DNA from: Pedobacter sp. JY14-1 | GTDB taxonomy: Bacteria; Bacteroidota; Bacteroidia; Sphingobacteriales; Sphingobacteriaceae | Direction: 5' to 3' | Assembly: GCF_029269825.1 (NCBI RefSeq) | Contig: NZ_JARJHU010000009.1 | Coordinates: forward strand, 601-64,600 | DNA: 64,000 nucleotides | Shown: one piece after another, positions 9,356 to 16,623 of the stretch | How the letters are laid out: each line of letters begins with the position of its first letter | Position numbering within the stretch: position 1 is the first letter of the stretch | Notes under the pieces: generated by a model | Told to the model about the DNA's origin: nothing | The model's database searches: none | What the model saw: the letters and a program-made list of their open reading frames with translations, nothing else | Program-made: the position numbers and the translations under genes

Positions 9356-9421
9356 CAAAACTACACTTGTTTTGTTTGTTTATTTAAGACAAAAACAGAC
9401 ATTTTTTTTCTCAAAACAGAC
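9356..9421. promoter_or_regulatory. Divergent promoter region with direct repeat for AraC binding
   Basis: The 103-base gap between GH29 and the AraC gene carries two exact copies of AAAACAGAC at 9392-9400 and 9413-9421, 21 bases apart, two helical turns on the same face. Direct repeats with this spacing are typical AraC-family targets. A TAGTTTTG sequence on the minus strand (9363-9356) matches the Bacteroidota -7 consensus TAnnTTTG and would start transcription about 15-20 bases before the GH29 ATG. No clear -33 TTTG at the ideal distance was found, which suits an activator-dependent promoter. Confidence 0.6.
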
Positions 9422-9438
9422 TTTTTCATCTATATTGC

Positions 9439-10308
9439 ATGGTGATCAAACGAATACTGACCCATAGCTTCTCTCTGATGAATGTAGATCTGGTCAGACT
9501 TGACTCGAGGTGGAATTACAGGAACGTAATCAGTCCATACCACCGTATCTATTATATTTCTGATGGGGCAGGGGAAATTTCCCACTTTGAGCGACAATTG
9601 AGCCTTGAGGCGGGTTATTTATATCTCATACCCAGCTTTACGATCTGTAACCTGTTTTGTGCGCATTTTCTGGAGCAGTATTTCGTGCAGTTCTTTGAAG
9701 AATCTTCGGATGGTATGTCGCTTTTTGCCAACAACCGATCTATCTTTAAGGTGAAGGCGGCAGAAACTGACGTTATTAATTTTAAACGCCTCCTGGCGAT
9801 AAATCCGGGCCGCGGGATCAACAGGTCTGATGATCCGAAAGTATATGAAAAGGATGTTTATTACCGGGAGTACCAGGAACTGAACAATCAGCAAAATACT
9901 TCGCAGTTCCTGGAAACGCAGGGCATTCTATACCAGCTGGTTTCCCGCTTTACGGCTCCGGAGGTACTTGGCAAAACAGAACGGAAGTTTATCCCGGTAA
10001 AAATCCTGGATGCGATCAGCTATATATCGGTGCATTTGCACTTGCCACTTACCGTAAGATCGCTTGCGGAAAGGGCACACCAAAACCCTGAGTATTTTTC
10101 CAGGCTTTTTGAAAGATATACCGGGTCGCGTCCGTTGGCCTATATTAATGAGAAGCGTATCGAGCGTGCACAATATCTGATTATGACGACATCCTCCAAA
10201 TATGCGGAGGTAGCGGAAATGACGGGGTTTGAGAGTCTTTCACATTTTTCAAGGACTTTCAAGAAGGTGACGGGCATGAGTCCGGGTATTTATAAAAAAT
10301 TGTTTTGA
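9439..10308 (+). CDS. AraC-family transcriptional regulator of the fucose/L-galactose operon
   Basis: 289 residues. N-terminal cupin-like sensing half (SPYHRIYYISDGAGEISHFERQLSLEAGYLYLIPSF) and C-terminal AraC double HTH (LPLTVRSLAERAHQNPEYFSRLFERYTGSRPLAYINEKRIERAQYLI ... YAEVAEMTGFESLSHFSRTFKKVTGMSPGIYKK). It probably binds a monosaccharide and activates the divergent operon through the repeat at 9392-9421. The ATG at 9439 directly follows a TATATTGC that resembles a -7 box, so translation might instead start at Met14 (9478). Regulator call firm, effector inferred from neighbours. Confidence 0.9.
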   Translation: MVIKRILTHSFSLMNVDLVRLDSRWNYRNVISPYHRIYYISDGAGEISHFERQLSLEAGYLYLIPSFTICNLFCAHFLEQYFVQFFEESSDGMSLFANNRSIFKVKAAETDVINFKRLLAINPGRGINRSDDPKVYEKDVYYREYQELNNQQNTSQFLETQGILYQLVSRFTAPEVLGKTERKFIPVKILDAISYISVHLHLPLTVRSLAERAHQNPEYFSRLFERYTGSRPLAYINEKRIERAQYLIMTTSSKYAEVAEMTGFESLSHFSRTFKKVTGMSPGIYKKLF

Positions 10309-10320
10309 TTTACAGACTTT

Positions 10321-10779
10321 TCATTTCTCCTGTCTGATCTTCTGTTTCTCGGCTTCTAATTTTTCCGCCTCGTCAATTGAATGTGATTTATGGATGTTAT
10401 CGTCCTTTTCAGCGATATCGGATAGTTTCTCATAATATTTGTGCAGTAAGTCGAGTTCCTCTTCGCTCAGATCTTCAATGTCTACCATCCTGTTGCTGGC
10501 AAAACGTGAGGCGGCAATTAGTTCATTTAGCTTAAGCTGTATGGCTTTGCTGTCTTTGTTCTGTGACTTCTGGATCAGGAACACCATTAAGAAAGTGACA
10601 ATGGTGGTGCCTGTGTTAATGACCAGCTGCCAGGTTTCGGAATAGTGAAAGAAGGGGCCGCTTACTGCCCAGGTGATTATTGTCAGGGCTGCAAGACCAA
10701 AGGCGGTAGCACTTCCCGTCCAGCAGGTAATTTTATTCGCAATGATCTCAAATCTGTTTGCTTTCTTATTCTTTGCCAT
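10321..10779 (-). CDS. Low-affinity iron permease family membrane protein
   Basis: 152 residues from ATG 10779 (MAKNKKANRFEIIANKITCWTGS). Two transmembrane helices are visible (TAFGLAALTIITWAVSGPFF and WQLVINTGTTIVTFLMVFLIQ), followed by a charged cytosolic tail rich in Glu/Lys. The pattern T-W-x-GS...W...G-P-x-F...W...N-T...T-x-V-T-F-x-M-V-F-L-I-Q is the hallmark of the PF04120 'low affinity iron permease' family, whose transport role in bacteria is weakly supported. It begins 16 bases after the lipocalin stop and is likely co-transcribed with it. Confidence 0.82.
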   Translation of the reverse strand: MAKNKKANRFEIIANKITCWTGSATAFGLAALTIITWAVSGPFFHYSETWQLVINTGTTIVTFLMVFLIQKSQNKDSKAIQLKLNELIAASRFASNRMVDIEDLSEEELDLLHKYYEKLSDIAEKDDNIHKSHSIDEAEKLEAEKQKIRQEK

Positions 10780-10795
10780 TATCAAATATTGTTGA

Positions 10796-11368
10796 TCAGT
10801 TAGTCATTTGCTTTTCGACGGCTATATGCTCATGTTCTGTCCAGACCAAATTCTCAACCTGGTAGCCGAGTTCCCTGGCACGGTGTAAATAGTCGTCTTT
10901 TACAGAATCGGGTATATCTGGTGTGCGTGAAAGTATCCAGAGGTAGTTGAGATTATTCCCTGCAACAAGTGCGTATTGATAGCCGCGGTCTATAGCGATG
11001 ACATTGTAACCGGCATAGAACGGACCAAAGAACGAAACTTTTAACTTTCCTTCCTGCGGGTCTCTGACGGATCTTGCCTTTCCGATGCTTTCCTTCCATT
11101 TGAGTTTTACTTTGTCATAGCCCCGATTACGCACCAGGATCATACCTTCATCACCTTCGGTGTAATCAGCGGTCACATTGCTGAGGTTTTTTTCGAATTT
11201 GAAGTCCATACGTGCGATTTCATACCACTTACCTAAGTACTTTTGTGTATCAAATGGTTTTACTGCTTTTGCACCTTTTGGGATGCTGACCCGGCAGGCA
11301 TTCAAAAGCACGGTACAGGCTCCCAGTGCCAGGGTAACTAAAAGTGTGTTTCTTTCGGTTTTATTCAT
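10796..11368 (-). CDS. Lipocalin (Blc-like) lipoprotein
   Basis: 190 residues. The signal peptide ends in a lipobox-like LLNAC, so it is probably a lipoprotein anchored after Cys25. The lipocalin start motif is clear (FDTQKYLGKWYEIARMDFKFEKNLSNVTADYT), followed by the later conserved GPFYAGYNVIAIDRGYQYALVAGNNLNYLWILSRTP. Bacterial Blc proteins bind fatty acids or lysophospholipids in the outer membrane and are often stress-induced. It heads a two-gene unit with the iron-permease-like gene. Confidence 0.92.
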   Translation of the reverse strand: MNKTERNTLLVTLALGACTVLLNACRVSIPKGAKAVKPFDTQKYLGKWYEIARMDFKFEKNLSNVTADYTEGDEGMILVRNRGYDKVKLKWKESIGKARSVRDPQEGKLKVSFFGPFYAGYNVIAIDRGYQYALVAGNNLNYLWILSRTPDIPDSVKDDYLHRARELGYQVENLVWTEHEHIAVEKQMTN

Positions 11369-11545
11369 AGGATTAAGTAGGGTCCGGGTGTGTCGCCAGG
11401 GACATTTGCCTATTTGAACAGTGAAAGGGCATAATTGTTTCCGTTTTCTAAGATTTACACTGGTTGTCTTATTTGGTAATTATTATTGTGTGGTAGTCTA
11501 TTGGTGCCAGTTAAGTCGTAATTTTAACTCGTTAAACCACTTATT

Positions 11546-12604
11546 ATGGAATCATTGAAACTAACGAAAGCCTTTGGTGCCCAGGCGGCAGATGCACGCC
11601 TGGACCTTTTAAATATCCAGAGAAGAAATCCTATACCGCATGATGTAGAGATTGAGATATTGTATTGCGGCGTTTGCCATTCAGATCTTCACACGGCAAG
11701 AAATGAGTGGCATGGTACTGTTTATCCATGTGTACCGGGACATGAAATTGTAGGCAAGATCGTGCGTGTGGGCAGTCATGTAAACAAATTTAAAATAGGA
11801 GACCTGGCGGCTGTAGGCTGCATGGTGGATAGCTGCCGTGAATGTGAATACTGCAAAGAAGGTCTGGAACAATACTGTGAACTGGGGAATACCGGCACTT
11901 ATAATTCTCCGGATAAACATCTGGGGACCAGAACTTATGGCGGCTATTCGGAAAGTATTGTGGTGGATGAGTCATTTGTACTGCGTGTGCCTGAAAACCT
12001 GGACCTTGCCGCTGTTGCACCGTTATTATGTGCGGGTATTACGACTTATTCGCCGCTGAAGCACTGGAATATCGGACCAGGTAAGCGGATAGGGGTTGTC
12101 GGTATCGGTGGTCTGGGACATATGGCTGTTAAAATTGCCAAGGCGATGGGTGCTGAAGTGATTGTCTTTACTACATCTGCTTCAAAGTTTGAGGATGCAA
12201 GAAGGCTGGGTGCAGATGATGTGGTGTTGTCTACGGATAATGAGCAAATGGCTAAATACGCAAGTAAGCTTCATTTTGTGCTGGATGCGGTTTCTGCAGC
12301 GCATGACATCAATTCTTATCTTCGTTTGCTGCGTGTGGATGGGTCGCTTGCTTTGGTAGGCGCCCCTGAGCACCCGCTTCCGGTAGCTGCATTCAGCCTC
12401 ATTCCAAGTCGCAGGAGTTTTGCGGGCTCGATGATCGGTGGAATCGCTGAAACTCAGGAGATGCTGGATTTCTGTGGCGCGCATCAGATTGTTGCAGATA
12501 TTGAAATGATCGATATTGACCAGATCAACGAGGCCTACGAGCGTTTGCTTAAAGGGGATGTGAAATACCGTTTTGTTATTGATATGGCATCACTGAGAAA
12601 ATAA
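11546..12604 (+). CDS. NAD(P)-dependent zinc alcohol dehydrogenase (YahK/CAD type)
   Basis: 352 residues, usual length for the cinnamyl-alcohol/YahK aldehyde reductase group. Catalytic zinc ligands are Cys41 (CGVCHSDLH) and His66-Glu67 (PGHE), structural zinc Cys97/100/103/111, and the nucleotide fold GVVGIGGLGHMAVKIAKAMG is intact. Such enzymes reduce a wide range of aldehydes with NADPH and protect from toxic aldehydes. It stands alone on the plus strand and converges on the NAD(P)-binding oxidoreductase, with a large hairpin between them. Confidence 0.92.
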   Translation: MESLKLTKAFGAQAADARLDLLNIQRRNPIPHDVEIEILYCGVCHSDLHTARNEWHGTVYPCVPGHEIVGKIVRVGSHVNKFKIGDLAAVGCMVDSCRECEYCKEGLEQYCELGNTGTYNSPDKHLGTRTYGGYSESIVVDESFVLRVPENLDLAAVAPLLCAGITTYSPLKHWNIGPGKRIGVVGIGGLGHMAVKIAKAMGAEVIVFTTSASKFEDARRLGADDVVLSTDNEQMAKYASKLHFVLDAVSAAHDINSYLRLLRVDGSLALVGAPEHPLPVAAFSLIPSRRSFAGSMIGGIAETQEMLDFCGAHQIVADIEMIDIDQINEAYERLLKGDVKYRFVIDMASLRK

Positions 12605-12605
12605 T

Positions 12606-12651
12606 CGGTAACGGAAATCCCCGGATGTTTGTCTGGGGATTTCCGTTACCG
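12606..12651. terminator. Large inverted repeat between convergent genes
   Basis: A 46-base hairpin with about 20 paired bases (one G-T wobble) and a 6-base loop fills the space between the alcohol dehydrogenase stop (12604) and the convergent oxidoreductase stop (12668). Neither side has the T tract of an intrinsic terminator. It would block read-through from both sides or stabilise both 3' ends. Confidence 0.65.
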
Positions 12652-12667
12652 TATGTGCGGAGGGTGG

Positions 12668-13321
12668 CTAATATGCGGCTGTAAAGCGTTGCCTGATGTG
12701 CTTGTTTTGTTCGATTTCGTCGACAAGCGCTACGGCTACATCTTCAGCGGACAGAATGGATCTATGGTTTTCGTCGAATACTGGTGTATCGAGGGCGGTC
12801 CTGTAGATACCTTTTCTTTTGCCTGAGGTGCCCTGGTGCATTTCTATGGCAGGGCTAAAGAATGTCCAGTCGAGAATTGTGTTGTTTTTAATTTCATTGA
12901 GATAATCTCTTGCCGCCTGAGCGCCGGCTTTATATTCGGCCGGAAAGTTTGGTGTATCTATCAACTGCAGATTGTCTGCCACATACAGACTCCCGGCACC
13001 CCCGATGGTAATAAATCTTCTGACACCGGATTGTTCTACTGCTTTTTCAATACTCCTGGCACCTTTAATGAAATCGTCATAGATATTTGGGTTTGTCCAG
13101 CCGGAATTGAATGCGCTGATGACAGCATCTGAGCCTTTGAGGATCTCGGCAAGCTGACCGGTATCATTAATGTCCGCATTGACTGCCTTAATATTGGGCT
13201 GGCCTGCAATATTATCTGTATTCCGGGCAATGGCCAGTACCTGATAACCGCGATCAGAGAGTTCTTTGACGATTTTTGAACCTACGAAGCCTGTGGCTCC
13301 GATTACTGCTATTTTTTTCAT
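12668..13321 (-). CDS. NAD(P)H-binding SDR-like oxidoreductase (NmrA/YwnB type)
   Basis: 217 residues with the nucleotide motif MKKIAVIGATGFVGSKIVKELSDRGYQVLAIAR and the atypical-SDR pattern SDAVISAFNSGW, RFITIGGAGSLYV and DWTFFSPA. These proteins are NAD(P)H-dependent reductases or redox sensors of unknown substrate. The gene is divergent to nothing but follows the Rrf2 gene on the same strand; the 60-base gap holds a copy of the same palindrome found upstream of the Rrf2 gene, so it is likely the regulated target. Confidence 0.87.
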   Translation of the reverse strand: MKKIAVIGATGFVGSKIVKELSDRGYQVLAIARNTDNIAGQPNIKAVNADINDTGQLAEILKGSDAVISAFNSGWTNPNIYDDFIKGARSIEKAVEQSGVRRFITIGGAGSLYVADNLQLIDTPNFPAEYKAGAQAARDYLNEIKNNTILDWTFFSPAIEMHQGTSGKRKGIYRTALDTPVFDENHRSILSAEDVAVALVDEIEQNKHIRQRFTAAY

Positions 13322-13345
13322 GTGAGGGTATGTGTTTATTTATAT

Positions 13346-13364
13346 TGTAATATAATTTGTTACA
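13346..13364. promoter_or_regulatory. Rrf2 operator, oxidoreductase copy
   Basis: TGTAATATAATTTGTTACA is a near-palindrome (half-sites TGTAA and TTACA) 25 bases upstream of the oxidoreductase ATG. It matches the site at 13803-13821 in 16 of 19 positions, including all outer bases. Placement and repetition point to binding by the Rrf2 protein encoded between them. Confidence 0.7.
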
Positions 13365-13381
13365 TTTTGAGCCAAAAAAAA

Positions 13382-13792
13382 CTATGTGAATTGTGCTGAA
13401 AAGTCAGCGAGAGATTTCATGCCCAGAAATTGGCTGACTATATGATCGGTTTCATTGAAAAGGCTATTTAGACGCTGATTGATGTCTTTACCAATATTAC
13501 ATTTCGGATTGGGCTGCTGATTTTTTCTGCCGAGTAGCTCTGCTGTTTTGACCGCACTGAAGATTTCAGACAGGAAAATGGCCTGTGCAGATCTGGAAAG
13601 CTGACAGCCTCCATCTTTTCCCTTTCGGCTTTCTACCAGACCTGCTTCACGGAGGATGCCGATCTCTTTTCTAACCATCACAGGATTAATATTTATGCTC
13701 CCTGCAATCCAATCTGATGACAGCCACTCATCCGGACTTTTGGCCAGAAGTGTCATGATGTGAATAGCTGTAGCAAACCTTGTGTTGTTCAT
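13382..13792 (-). CDS. Rrf2-family transcriptional regulator
   Basis: 136 residues from ATG 13792 (MNNTRFATAIHIMTLLAKSPDEWLSSDWIAGSININPVMVRKEIGILREAGLVESRKGKDGGCQLSR), a classic Rrf2 winged helix with the wing GKDGG. Only one Cys is present (NPKCNIG), so the iron-sulfur sensing seen in IscR/NsrR is unlikely; the YwnA/HypR-like branch that senses disulfide or aldehyde stress is closer. Its own promoter and the neighbouring oxidoreductase share a 19-base operator, which implies autoregulation. Confidence 0.92.
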   Translation of the reverse strand: MNNTRFATAIHIMTLLAKSPDEWLSSDWIAGSININPVMVRKEIGILREAGLVESRKGKDGGCQLSRSAQAIFLSEIFSAVKTAELLGRKNQQPNPKCNIGKDINQRLNSLFNETDHIVSQFLGMKSLADFSAQFT

Positions 13793-13802
13793 GAGGTACA
13801 AA

Positions 13803-13821
13803 TGTAATAAATTATGTTACA
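13803..13821. promoter_or_regulatory. Rrf2 operator, autoregulatory copy
   Basis: TGTAATAAATTATGTTACA lies 11 bases upstream of the Rrf2 ATG and pairs with the site at 13346-13364. Its position over the likely transcription start suggests simple repression. Confidence 0.7.
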
Positions 13822-13872
13822 TTTATATTCAGTCAATTGTAAGTTTTAATGGCATCAGACCCAGTGGGGAAA

Positions 13873-14400
13873 TTAGCTGAAATCGGAACTCAGGTTTGCG
13901 TAGGTTTCGCCAGCAAGAACTTTTTTTACCATGCTGTAATCAATCTGCTCGTCGGGCGCAATCAAAATACCTTTTACACCAGCACCGTTGGCAGCTTCCA
14001 CATCTCTCGGTTTGTCGCCGATCATGACTGAAAGCCCAGGGTCTATATTATAGGTAGCTATTGCTTCCAGTATCATGCCTGACTTGGGTTTGCGACAGCT
14101 GCAATCTCCGGAAATGGTAGGGTGATGGGGACAATAGTAAGCATGAGTAATTTCTGCACCGGCTTTAAGAAATTTCTGCCCGAGCAGATGGTGCATTTCG
14201 GCCAGGGTTTCTTCGGTGTAGCGCTGCTGGGCGATGCCACCCTGGTTTGTTATGATGATCAGCAGATAACCTTCCTCATATAATTTTTTTAAGGGTGGAA
14301 TCTGATATTCCAGTATTTCGAAATCTTCTGTTTTGGTAATGTAATCGTATTTTTCGCGATTTAGTACTCCGTCACGGTCTAAAAAGATAGCTTTGTTCAT
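13873..14400 (-). CDS. gmhB: HAD-IIIA phosphatase, GmhB-like (heptose-1,7-bisphosphate 7-phosphatase)
   Basis: 175 residues starting at ATG 14400 (MNKAIFLDRDGVLN), preferred over an upstream start because the HAD motif I must be near the N-terminus. Motifs: DRDGVLN with the nucleophile Asp, IITNQGG, and MIGDKPRDVEAANGAGV. The Cys/His cluster YYCPHHPTISGDCSCRKPKSGM is the zinc-binding insert that separates GmhB and histidinol-phosphatases from other HADs. The likely role is dephosphorylation in ADP-heptose synthesis for lipopolysaccharide; histidinol-phosphatase is less likely outside a his operon. Confidence 0.85.
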   Translation of the reverse strand: MNKAIFLDRDGVLNREKYDYITKTEDFEILEYQIPPLKKLYEEGYLLIIITNQGGIAQQRYTEETLAEMHHLLGQKFLKAGAEITHAYYCPHHPTISGDCSCRKPKSGMILEAIATYNIDPGLSVMIGDKPRDVEAANGAGVKGILIAPDEQIDYSMVKKVLAGETYANLSSDFS

Positions 14401-14468
14401 CGGCTCAAATATAAACAATCATTTAATGGATGTTGTTAACAGATTATATCTTACTTAATTGAATTATT

Positions 14469-15299
14469 ATGCCTTATATCAAGAAAGACCCTGCTAATCC
14501 TTCTTCTGTAAATATTTTCTTTGAAGACTATGGATCGGGGCGCCCGGTTATACTTATTCACGGCTGGCCTGTATCGCACGAGATGTGGGAGTATCAAATT
14601 GCTGCGCTTACTGACGCCGGCTACCGTTGTATTGCCTATGACAGGAGGGGCTTCGGACAATCTGATAAGCCCTGGACTGGTTATGATTACGATACTTTTG
14701 CGGCGGATCTGCACCAGGTAATTACTACGCTTGAACTTAATGATGTGATACTTGCAGGCTTTTCGATGGGCGGGGGAGAGGTTGTCCGTTATCTGGGCAG
14801 ATATGGCGCTTCACGTATTTCAAAGGCTATACTGGTAAGCACTGTTGTGCCCTTGCTGCTGAAAACTGACGGACATGAGGAGGGCGTACCTGGAGAGGTG
14901 TTTAATGAAATGATTGTTCATATCAGGGATGACCGGCCGGCTTTTCTTACGGAGTTTGGCAAGCAGTTTTTTGGGGAGGCGCTGCTGAATAAACCGGTAA
15001 GCCAGGAAATACAGGACTGGATGCACGGGCTTGCTGTTGTGGCTTCGCCAAAGGCTACTGTTGACTGTGTACGGGCTTTTTCAGAAACGGATTTCAGAAC
15101 TGACCTGAGCACGATTACAATACCGGTAATGATCGTACATGGTGATGAAGATAAGATCGTACCGATCAATGCAACCAGTGATATTACCGCTTCTTTGCTT
15201 CCCAATGCGGCTTATTATCGTATTGAAGGGGCGCCACATGGATTGTTTATTACCCATAAATCGGAACTGAACCAGCTGCTTATTAATTTTATCGGTTAA
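14469..15299 (+). CDS. Alpha/beta hydrolase (non-haem chloroperoxidase/arylesterase group)
   Basis: 276 residues. HGWPVSHEMWEYQ is the oxyanion region, AYDRRGFGQSDKPW the next signature, GFSMGGGEVVRYLGRYG carries the nucleophile Ser, HGDEDKIVPI the acid and GAPHGLF the catalytic His. This pattern is that of cofactor-free haloperoxidases and arylesterases, which hydrolyse small esters and can form peracids. Single gene with no functional neighbour; the physiological substrate is unknown. Confidence 0.9.
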   Translation: MPYIKKDPANPSSVNIFFEDYGSGRPVILIHGWPVSHEMWEYQIAALTDAGYRCIAYDRRGFGQSDKPWTGYDYDTFAADLHQVITTLELNDVILAGFSMGGGEVVRYLGRYGASRISKAILVSTVVPLLLKTDGHEEGVPGEVFNEMIVHIRDDRPAFLTEFGKQFFGEALLNKPVSQEIQDWMHGLAVVASPKATVDCVRAFSETDFRTDLSTITIPVMIVHGDEDKIVPINATSDITASLLPNAAYYRIEGAPHGLFITHKSELNQLLINFIG

Positions 15300-15334
15300 C
15301 AATCAGTGTGGTTATATATTTTGTTCGGATATAA

Positions 15335-15366
15335 TTTGGAGAATATGTTCCGTACTTCTATATTTG
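15335..15366 (+). promoter_or_regulatory. Bacteroidota-type promoter of tRNA-Lys
   Basis: TTTG at 15335-15338, a 20-base spacer and TATATTTG at 15359-15366 match the -33/-7 consensus of Bacteroidota sigma-A exactly. Transcription would start near 15373, about 40 bases before the tRNA. Confidence 0.8.
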
Positions 15367-15413
15367 CACCACTTTAAACGAAACGCTTAAAGGAAAATGT
15401 TCGAAAGAACGAT

Positions 15414-15486
15414 GATTCCGTAGCTCAGCTGGTAGAGCATTACACTTTTAATGTAGTGGTCCTGGGTTCGAATCCCAGCGGGATCA
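15414..15486 (+). tRNA. tRNA-Lys (anticodon TTT)
   Basis: A 73-base cloverleaf: acceptor GATTCCG pairs with CGGGATC, D arm TAGCTCAGCTGGTAGAGCA, anticodon loop CTTTTAA, T arm GGTTCGAATCC, discriminator A. The CCA is not encoded. It is followed at once by an intrinsic terminator. Confidence 0.97.
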
Positions 15487-15491
15487 CAAAG

Positions 15492-15521
15492 AGGACGATC
15501 AGAATTGGTCGTCCTTTTTTT
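15492..15521 (+). terminator. Intrinsic terminator of tRNA-Lys
   Basis: AGGACGATCA and TGGTCGTCCT form a 10-pair stem (one G-T) with a 4-base loop, followed by a run of T. Confidence 0.92.
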
Positions 15522-15640
15522 ATGTTGTATAGCTCGCTGTTACTTAGGGTTCTACCTATTTTAGGACGATGGAGTAAATCACCCTTGATTACAGCACAGG
15601 ATACGGTGAATAAGTTCAAAATTCAATACAGACATCGCTA

Positions 15641-16606
15641 ATGAAACTAAAACTTTTAATACTGGCATTATTTGTTACGGGTATTTGCGACGCACAAACC
15701 AGGACTCTTACAGGATCTAGCGGCAAGAGTATTGAGCATTACGGAATCCGGCAAGATGTGTTTGGTACGTGGATGGGCAGAAACTCATGGAAGGATCTTA
15801 GGGATGGCAACTGGATGTGGGCTGAAGAGAGTGGACTTCCGAAATGGAAAAATGACCATTTCGAGAGAGCTGTTGATGTCGGTACCCCATTAATCCCTAC
15901 TGATATGCCAGAAGAAATTAATAAGTTACTTCAGGAAGTTGTAGATGGTAAACATGACAGCATATATTTATCACTAGGAAAAAATCTAGCGAAGTATGGT
16001 ACGATGACTGTTTTCTCCAGAATATGGTGGGAGTTTAACATGCATCCTGTCAAGCAGCAGGCTCAGCTTTTCGTACAATCCTGGCAACGGGCAATCCCTC
16101 TTATAAGAAAAGGATTCATGTCTGAGGCTGTCAAAGGGCAAAAGTTAGAAATTGTCTGGTGTACAAATGCGGGAGCCCCTGATCCGGAGCCTTTCTATCC
16201 GGGTGATGCATATGTTGATATTATTGGGTCGGACACTTATGGAATGGTTTGGGGTAAAACAAACCCTACAAAGAAAGAGGTTTTAAACCGTATTCTTAAT
16301 GATCCCTATATGCTGAGATGGCAAGCGGATTTTGCGGCAAGTCATGCTAAACCGGTATGTATTGGTGAATGGGGTAATGTTGCTGTAAAAGAAGAAGGAA
16401 TTGACGATTCCCGAGGTCTGAATGACTTTCCGGAATATATCGATGCAATTTACGATTGGGCGAAGACAAATAAATATGGGTGTAAATACGTGTGCTATTT
16501 CAATCTTGAAGACGGAGGTATACTGACAACTCTTGATAAAACACCAAAGTCATTAGAAAGACTGAGGATCCGGGCTGAACAAGCAAGAAAATTCCGTCAA
16601 AAATAA
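15641..16606 (+). CDS. GH26-like exported glycoside hydrolase
   Basis: 321 residues with a signal peptide (MKLKLLILALFVTGICDAQ). FSRIWWEFNMHP corresponds to the acid/base strand of GH26 (RPFHEMNG type), WCTNAGAPDPEPFYPGDAYVDIIGSDTYG to the substrate-site strand, and KPVCIGEWGN to the nucleophile Glu. GH26 enzymes are mostly beta-mannanases, but this one is divergent and could act on another beta-glycan. It is followed 17 bases later by an acyltransferase, which may mean both act on the same exopolysaccharide. The codon use looks more AT-rich than in the neighbours, so transfer into the tRNA flank is possible. Confidence 0.72.
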   Translation: MKLKLLILALFVTGICDAQTRTLTGSSGKSIEHYGIRQDVFGTWMGRNSWKDLRDGNWMWAEESGLPKWKNDHFERAVDVGTPLIPTDMPEEINKLLQEVVDGKHDSIYLSLGKNLAKYGTMTVFSRIWWEFNMHPVKQQAQLFVQSWQRAIPLIRKGFMSEAVKGQKLEIVWCTNAGAPDPEPFYPGDAYVDIIGSDTYGMVWGKTNPTKKEVLNRILNDPYMLRWQADFAASHAKPVCIGEWGNVAVKEEGIDDSRGLNDFPEYIDAIYDWAKTNKYGCKYVCYFNLEDGGILTTLDKTPKSLERLRIRAEQARKFRQK

Positions 16607-16623
16607 GGCAGGTCATAAACTCA

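Noticed and set aside
9431-9438. TATATTGC as certain -7 box of the AraC gene
   Set aside because: It ends one base before the first ATG, has two mismatches to TAnnTTTG, and no -33 element was clear; kept only as a remark on the start choice.
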